NCBI GenBank assembly: GCA_021813225.1
Contig: JAKALH010000226.1
Coordinates: 1-5,441 of the forward strand
Source of the DNA: Chloroflexota bacterium
GTDB taxonomy: Bacteria > Chloroflexota > Anaerolineae > J036 > Brachytrichaceae
Length of the DNA stretch: 5,441 nt
Direction of reading: 5' to 3'
Shown here: piece by piece, positions 1 to 5,441 of the stretch
How the letters are laid out: each line of letters begins with the position of its first letter
How positions within the stretch are numbered: the first letter of the stretch is position 1
Program-made: the position numbers and the translations under genes
The notes under the pieces: generated by a model
The model's database searches: none
What the model saw: the letters and a program-made list of their open reading frames with translations, nothing else
Told to the model about the DNA's origin: nothing

Positions 1-257
1 TGATCTTTCATGAGCGCGATCAGCGGCGAGATTATCAACGCCGTATCGGGCACAATCAGGGCGCAGAACTGGTAGATCAGCGATTTGCCGCTGCCGGTCG
101 GCATGACCACCAGCGTATCGCGGCCGGCGGTCACATGGTCGATGGCTTCGCGCTGCCCCGGTCTGAATGCCTCAGTCCCGAAATAGCGTGCGAGCAGGTC
201 GGGATATGCAGCCGGGTCGACCGACCGTGTCGCCGGTGTGGCGCTGTCCGCTGGCAT
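1..257 (-). CDS. recQ: RecQ family ATP-dependent DNA helicase, N-terminal part (cut by window edge)
   Basis: RecQ enzymes are superfamily 2 helicases that unwind DNA 3' to 5' using ATP and act in recombination, replication-fork repair and suppression of illegitimate exchange. Translating the minus strand from the ATG at 257 gives 85 complete codons that run off the left edge. Visible motifs, in order, are the RecQ-specific motif 0 (F31-R-P-G-Q35), which contacts the adenine of ATP; Walker A (MPTGSGKS, residues 52-59, with K58 as the phosphate-binding lysine); and motif Ia (SPLIALMKD, residues 77-85). The DEAH box, RQC and HRDC regions would lie outside the window, so full-length RecQ cannot be told from a shorter RecQ-like helicase. 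The first 15 residues are Ala/Pro/Thr-rich and probably a disordered tail. The start codon follows the upstream isomerase stop by two bases and has no good Shine-Dalgarno of its own, so translation is probably coupled. The family call is firm; the symbol is less so. Confidence 0.93.
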   Translation of the reverse strand, partial: MPADSATPATRSVDPAAYPDLLARYFGTEAFRPGQREAIDHVTAGRDTLVVMPTGSGKSLIYQFCALIVPDTALIISPLIALMKD

Positions 258-259
258 GT

Positions 260-1108
260 TCAGTTCATGGCCCGGTCAAGAGCAGCGCTGGTGGCGGCGA
301 TAGCCTGTTCGGGCGACATTCTGCGGACTGCCGCGCTGAATGGCTCGACGGTAACAGGGCCTGCGTAACCGATCTTGCGCAGCGCGCCGAAAAAGCCGCT
401 GATGTCGACCACGCCGGTCGCGCCGACCATGTCGCGCTGGTTGTCGATCTGTTCGTCGGCGGTGCGGCCCGCGATGCCGTCGTTGACATGAACGTAAACT
501 ACTTCCTCGACCGGCAGAATCTCGATATCGCTGGCCGTACCATGTGCGGTATACCAGTGGAAACAATCCAGCAGCAAGCCGATATTGCCGGTACCGATGG
601 CGGCGCCGACGGCGCGCATGCCGTCCATCGTGTGCACGAAGTCGTAGCGGTGGCCGGCGCGCAGCGTGCGCGGCCCCACGAACTCCAGGCCCAGCCAGAT
701 ACCGAACGCCTTGAGGATGCCCGCGACAGGCGTCAACCGGCGCACCAGCAGGTCAAAGTGCCGCTGGAACGGCAATGTATCCGAGCGCGGCATGACCCAC
801 GTGGTGCATCGTGTGCAGCCAAGTTCGGCGGCCAGTTTCGCTTCCTCAATGAAGCGCGGCAGGCTGGAGGCGTAAGCCGTGTCGCTGTCGCCTTCGCGCC
901 ATGCGACACTCAGGCCAAATGACCCGGGTTGCAGGCCGGTTGCCGCCAGCCAGTCTCTGGCAGCCTGCAGGGATTGGGCCTTCGCGATGTTTGACAGGAA
1001 TCCGAGATCGAGGTCGACGCCGCTGAAGCTGTATTTCCTGGCGAGGTCACAGGTCTGGTCGAAGGGGAGCGAGTGGCCTAAAGCGCCAGGGTTCAGGTTC
1101 TTAAACAT
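260..1108 (-). CDS. sugar phosphate isomerase/epimerase-like TIM-barrel protein
   Basis: This 282-residue protein looks like a member of the xylose isomerase-like TIM-barrel family (AP endonuclease family 2 fold). Known members are metal-dependent isomerases or epimerases of sugars, keto sugars and inosose. The expected metal-ligand pattern is visible: E142 (GLEFVGP), D181 (LLLDCFHWY), H207 (VHVND) and E255 (VTVEPFS), with H184 three residues after the Asp, as in tagatose 3-epimerase-type enzymes. The length is normal for a single-barrel member and there is no signal peptide, so it should be cytoplasmic. The sequence does not reveal the substrate; hydroxypyruvate isomerase, ketose 3-epimerase and inosose-type activities are all possible. 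It starts at the ATG at 1108, with only a weak ribosome site (the leader before it reads CTAAGATTCAGCC). It is the first gene of a likely two-gene operon with the recQ-like helicase. No sugar transporter or kinase lies nearby to suggest a pathway. Confidence 0.88.
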   Translation of the reverse strand: MFKNLNPGALGHSLPFDQTCDLARKYSFSGVDLDLGFLSNIAKAQSLQAARDWLAATGLQPGSFGLSVAWREGDSDTAYASSLPRFIEEAKLAAELGCTRCTTWVMPRSDTLPFQRHFDLLVRRLTPVAGILKAFGIWLGLEFVGPRTLRAGHRYDFVHTMDGMRAVGAAIGTGNIGLLLDCFHWYTAHGTASDIEILPVEEVVYVHVNDGIAGRTADEQIDNQRDMVGATGVVDISGFFGALRKIGYAGPVTVEPFSAAVRRMSPEQAIAATSAALDRAMN

Positions 1109-1128
1109 GGCTGAATCTTAGCATCGAC

Positions 1129-1142
1129 TGCGGCAAGCCGCA
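1129..1142 (-). repeat. short perfect inverted repeat, CUUG-capped hairpin in isomerase leader
   Basis: Read on the minus strand the sequence is TGCGGCTTGCCGCA, a perfect dyad. In RNA it would form a 5-bp stem closed by G-C around a CUUG tetraloop, a known stable loop type. It ends 20 bases before the isomerase start codon, so it would sit in the 5' leader of that mRNA. It is not followed by a T-tract and is not a terminator. A regulatory role is only a possibility; GC-rich DNA produces such short dyads by chance. Confidence 0.35.
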
Positions 1143-1195
1143 CTCCGGCAGATCGGCGGCGCTGCTGCGTTATCTCTAACATTGCGCTTATGTGG

Positions 1196-1220
1196 TTGAA
1201 ATAAACTTGCGATAACCCAA
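1196..1220 (+). promoter_or_regulatory. possible sigma-32-like (heat shock) promoter for the J-protein gene
   Basis: A TTGAAA hexamer at 1196-1201 is followed, after 13 bases, by ACCCAA at 1215-1220. Sigma-32 promoters have a CTTGAAA-like -35 and a CCCCAT-like -10 separated by roughly 13-17 bases; the -35 core is perfect here and the -10 matches four of six. The gene downstream is a heat-shock-type co-chaperone, which makes the reading attractive. The implied leader would be about 70 bases. If the host is from a phylum without RpoH, the match is accidental. There is no CIRCE inverted repeat (TTAGCACTC-N9-GAGTGCTAA) in the region. Confidence 0.25.
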
Positions 1221-1296
1221 CCGCCTGAATCATTGCTGTAGACTGTGTATACCGATAAAGATCCGGGCATGTGGGCTGCAAGTGCGATGGGAAGTT

Positions 1297-2199
1297 ATGG
1301 AATACAAAGACTACTATAAGACGCTAGGTGTAGACCGTAACGCGGATGCTGAAACGATCAAGAAGGCATTCCGTAAGTTGGCGCGCCAGTACCACCCCGA
1401 TGTCAATAAGGGCGACAAGAAGTCCGAAGAGCGCTTCAAGGAAATCAACGAAGCCAACGACGTCCTGAGCGATCCGGAGAAACGCAAACTGTACGACCAG
1501 CTTGGCTCAAACTATCAGCAGTATCGCCAGAGCGGCGGCGACCCTCGCAACTATGACTGGAGCCAGTGGGCGCAACAGAGCGGCGGATTCCGCGGCCGGG
1601 GGAGCACCGTTTTTACTGAGGAAGCCGACCTGGGCGACCTGTTCAGCTCGCTGTTTGGCGAGCGCTTTGGCGCGCAGCAGACGTCATCGCGCCGCCCGCG
1701 CGATGTGCAGCAGCCGGTGCAGATTTCCCTGGCCGAAGCCTTCCGCGGCACTGCGCGGACGCTCAGTAACGACGGGCAGGATATCGAGGTGTCGATCCCG
1801 GCCGGCGTCAAAACCGGCTCCAAAGTGCGCGTCAAAGGGCAGGGTATGCGTAATGCCCGCGGGCAGGCGGGAGACCTGTATCTGGTCATTGAGGTGGCGC
1901 CCGACGATACGTATGAACGGCAGGATGATGACCTGATCCGCGATGTGAAGGTAGATGCCTTTACTGCAATGCTGGGCGGCGAGGCGACGGTGCCGACGCT
2001 GAGCGGCAACGTTGTCGTGACGGTTCCGCCCGGTACTTCATCCGGCAGGAAAATCCGGTTACGCGGCAGGGGCATGCCCAGACTGGGCCGCAAGGGCGAA
2101 CAGGGTGACCTGTACCTGCGTGTTCTGGTGACGGTGCCGCATGAGCTGTCGCCCGAAGACCGCCAGCAACTGGAGAAGATCGCCAGGCATTATCGATAA
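1297..2199 (+). CDS. class B J-domain co-chaperone (DnaJ/CbpA-like, no zinc finger)
   Basis: J-proteins deliver clients to DnaK (Hsp70) and stimulate its ATPase. This 300-residue protein has a full J domain at about residues 5-68, with the essential HPD tripeptide at 33-35. Next comes a linker (about 71-135) rich in Gly, Gln, Tyr and Trp and ending in a DLFSSLFG segment. Two substrate-binding beta domains follow, at about 137-205 (with the IPAGVKTGSKVRVKGQG signature) and 210-285 (with VPPGTSSGRKIRLRGRG). No CXXCXGXG repeats are present, so it is class B, like E. coli CbpA (306 residues), rather than canonical DnaJ. An in-frame GTG at 1282 would add five residues (MRWEV). The ATG at 1297 is preferred because MEYKDYYKTLGV is where such proteins normally begin; a GGGAAG stretch at 1289-1294 lies rather close to it. 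No cbpM, dnaK or grpE is adjacent. It is convergent with the aconitase gene. Confidence 0.95.
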   Translation: MEYKDYYKTLGVDRNADAETIKKAFRKLARQYHPDVNKGDKKSEERFKEINEANDVLSDPEKRKLYDQLGSNYQQYRQSGGDPRNYDWSQWAQQSGGFRGRGSTVFTEEADLGDLFSSLFGERFGAQQTSSRRPRDVQQPVQISLAEAFRGTARTLSNDGQDIEVSIPAGVKTGSKVRVKGQGMRNARGQAGDLYLVIEVAPDDTYERQDDDLIRDVKVDAFTAMLGGEATVPTLSGNVVVTVPPGTSSGRKIRLRGRGMPRLGRKGEQGDLYLRVLVTVPHELSPEDRQQLEKIARHYR

Positions 2200-2216
2200 C
2201 AACTGCCAGTGCGCGG

Positions 2217-2251
2217 AAATAAAAATGCCTGACTCGGACAACAAGTCAGGC
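2217..2251 (-). terminator. intrinsic terminator of the aconitase gene
   Basis: An 8-bp perfect stem (GCCTGACT at 2227-2234 paired with AGTCAGGC at 2244-2251) encloses a 9-base loop. On the minus strand it is followed directly by ATTTTTATTT, the U-tract of a classic rho-independent terminator. It begins 26 bases past the aconitase stop codon. In the rightward direction the stem is followed by GCTTCTGCTG, not a T-tract, so it should stop J-protein transcripts only weakly. Confidence 0.85.
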
Positions 2252-2277
2252 GCTTCTGCTGTGGGGTTTGCAATGGG

Positions 2278-4986
<2,709 letters not shown>

Positions 4987-5019
4987 TTTGTCCCTCGCAA
5001 AACTCTGCTAGAAGAAACC

Positions 5020-5025
5020 ATTGTA
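5020..5025 (-). promoter_or_regulatory. candidate -10 element of acnA
   Basis: The minus strand reads TACAAT, five of six matches to TATAAT, within TTGATTACAATGG. It would put the transcription start about 25 bases before the acnA start codon, leaving room for the Shine-Dalgarno. No recognisable -35 hexamer occurs 16-18 bases upstream, so the call rests on the -10 alone. Confidence 0.27.
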
Positions 5026-5060
5026 ATCAATAAAGGCCGAATATGGGCGAGGATTCGGGA

Positions 5061-5066
5061 TATGAT
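5061..5066 (+). promoter_or_regulatory. candidate -10 element of the SDR gene
   Basis: TATGAT matches the -10 consensus at five of six positions. It lies 54 bases before the dehydrogenase start codon. The region 16-18 bases upstream has no good -35. If it is used, transcription would start near 5073 and the dyad at 5078-5092 would lie just downstream of the start site, a position where a bound repressor could block transcription. Confidence 0.25.
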
Positions 5067-5077
5067 TTGCGCGAAAG

Positions 5078-5092
5078 TCTGTACACTACAGA
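5078..5092. promoter_or_regulatory. 15-base perfect dyad, possible operator before the SDR gene
   Basis: TCTGTA and TACAGA are exact inverted repeats separated by CAC, giving a 15-base dyad centred on 5085. It ends 28 bases before the dehydrogenase start codon and just ahead of its Shine-Dalgarno. Short dyads of this size are typical of dimeric repressor sites such as those of the GntR or TetR families, but no regulator gene is visible. It is not an E. coli-type LexA box, because the CTG and CAG half-sites are seven bases apart rather than ten. A 6-bp stem with no T-tract is not a terminator. Confidence 0.35.
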
Positions 5093-5111
5093 GAACATCG
5101 TCGAGTTATGC

Positions 5112-5116
5112 GGAGG
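5112..5116 (+). promoter_or_regulatory. ribosome binding site that fixes the SDR start
   Basis: GGAGG lies four bases before the ATG at 5121. It decides among three nearby ATGs: the one at 5108 is followed in frame by a stop after eight codons, and the one at 5131 is in a different frame that does not encode the Rossmann motif. Confidence 0.8.
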
Positions 5117-5120
5117 CGAT

Positions 5121-5441
5121 ATGTACCTGAATGAGCGAGTCGCGATTGTCACCGGCGCCAGTAAAGAGATCGGCGCAGCGATGGCCGAAGCGCTGGCGCG
5201 GGAAGGTGCCGCAGTTGTCGTGCATTATGCTGCTGACCCGCAGCAGGCAGACGCTGTCGTGCGGCGAATCCGCGCTGACGGCGGCAAGGCGATTGCCGCC
5301 GGTGCGGATTGCGGGAAAGTGAGTGACAACGCAGCGCTGATCAAGGCGGCTGTGGATGCGTTCGGCCGGCTCGATATCTTCGTTGCCAATGCGGGCATCA
5401 CGCGCTTCGGCCGCTTTCTGGATTACACGGAAGAGGCGTTC
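5121..5441 (+). CDS. short-chain dehydrogenase/reductase (SDR), N-terminal part (cut by window edge)
   Basis: SDR enzymes are NAD(P)-dependent oxidoreductases of alcohols, sugars, steroids or acyl-ACP intermediates. Here 107 codons are visible before the right edge. The protein starts directly with the first Rossmann strand (RVAIVTGAS, about residues 6-14), then the cofactor loop TGASKEIG at 11-18 and the second strand ending VVVHYAAD. The AD pair of the adenine pocket follows at residues 62-63 (AGADC), and the NAG motif at 90-92 (VANAGIT) is the structural signature after the fourth strand. The middle Gly of the usual TGxxxGxG is replaced by Glu (E16). K15 in the loop suggests NADP(H) preference, by analogy with FabG-like enzymes. 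The catalytic Tyr-x-x-x-Lys lies outside the window, so activity and substrate cannot be given. FabG-like ketoreductase and glucose dehydrogenase-like enzymes are the usual choices. It is divergent from acnA. Confidence 0.94.
   Translation, partial: MYLNERVAIVTGASKEIGAAMAEALAREGAAVVVHYAADPQQADAVVRRIRADGGKAIAAGADCGKVSDNAALIKAAVDAFGRLDIFVANAGITRFGRFLDYTEEAF

Larger units (their letters stand above)
1109..1296. other. divergent intergenic region between isomerase gene and J-protein gene
   Basis: This spacer separates two genes transcribed away from each other, so it should carry both promoters. The left part (about 1125-1165) is GC-rich and contains short inverted repeats in what would be the isomerase leader. 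The middle (about 1170-1260) is clearly richer in A and T, as expected of promoter DNA. I found no convincing sigma-70 promoter pair on either strand. The best rightward signal is the sigma-32-like pair listed separately. A TATACC hexamer at 1248-1253 could be a rightward -10, but it has no good -35. I see no RNA gene. Confidence 0.6.
4987..5120. other. divergent intergenic region between acnA and SDR gene
   Basis: This 134-base spacer separates acnA, reading left, from the dehydrogenase gene, reading right. It is AT-richer than the flanking genes in its left and middle parts and must hold both promoters. Candidate -10 elements are present in both directions and an operator-like dyad lies on the dehydrogenase side; each is listed separately. 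I see no RNA gene or terminator in it. Confidence 0.6.

Noticed and set aside
167..922. A 251-codon open frame on the plus strand opposite the isomerase and recQ genes
   Set aside because: It covers two minus-strand genes with clear family motifs and shows no domain of its own; it is a frame shadow.
1235..1253. Resemblance between CTGTAGACT before the J-protein and CTGTACACT in the dyad before the SDR gene, as a shared operator
   Set aside because: The upstream copy lacks the matching second half-site (TACAG), so it is not a dyad; an eight-of-nine match between two AT-leaning spacers is weak evidence.
1551..2093. A 180-codon minus-strand open frame inside the J-protein gene
   Set aside because: It is a shadow of the J-protein coding frame; its Ser/Arg/Cys/Pro-rich translation has no recognisable motif.
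2190..2199. Perfect 10-base palindrome TTATCGATAA at the end of the J-protein gene
   Set aside because: It includes the last sense codons and the stop codon, has no loop for a hairpin and no repeat elsewhere in the spacers; most likely chance.
5131..5322. A 63-codon open frame starting at the ATG at 5131
   Set aside because: It is out of frame with the SDR gene, which begins at 5121 behind a proper GGAGG and encodes the Rossmann motifs.

Overview
This is a moderately GC-rich bacterial chromosomal window of densely packed housekeeping-type genes. It holds five protein-coding genes, two of them cut by the window edges. I see no rRNA, tRNA, CRISPR array, insertion sequence, phage gene or plasmid function. 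The style of the J-protein start (MEYKDYYKTLGV), the 'MFKNLNPGALG' opening of the TIM-barrel protein and the mix of neighbours remind me of Chloroflexota. That placement is an impression, not something the window proves.

Layout from left to right. (1) Bases 1-257, minus strand: the first 85 codons of a RecQ-type DNA helicase, running off the left edge. (2) Bases 260-1108, minus strand: a 282-residue sugar phosphate isomerase/epimerase-like TIM-barrel protein. Its stop codon lies two bases before the recQ start, so the two are almost certainly co-transcribed, isomerase first. (3) Bases 1109-1296: a divergent intergenic region. It has an AT-richer core with a possible heat-shock (sigma-32-like) promoter facing right and a small CUUG-capped hairpin in the leader facing left. 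(4) Bases 1297-2199, plus strand: a 300-residue class B J-domain co-chaperone, CbpA-like and without a zinc finger. (5) Bases 2200-2277: a short convergent spacer with a clear intrinsic terminator for the aconitase gene. (6) Bases 2278-4986, minus strand: a complete 902-residue aconitate hydratase of the AcnA type with all three iron-sulfur cysteines. (7) Bases 4987-5120: a second divergent intergenic region, with candidate -10 elements both ways and a 15-base perfect dyad just upstream of the next gene. (8) Bases 5121-5441, plus strand: the first 107 codons of a short-chain dehydrogenase/reductase with an unusual cofactor loop, running off the right edge.

Apart from the isomerase-recQ pair, the genes look like independent units: a TCA-cycle enzyme, a co-chaperone, a redox enzyme and a DNA repair helicase. 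I found no sign of a novel multi-gene system. The points worth a second look are small: the operator-like dyad before the dehydrogenase, the Gly-to-Glu change in that enzyme's cofactor loop, the possible heat-shock promoter of the J-protein, its Gln/Tyr/Trp-rich linker, and the unexplained coupling of a sugar isomerase-like gene to recQ.
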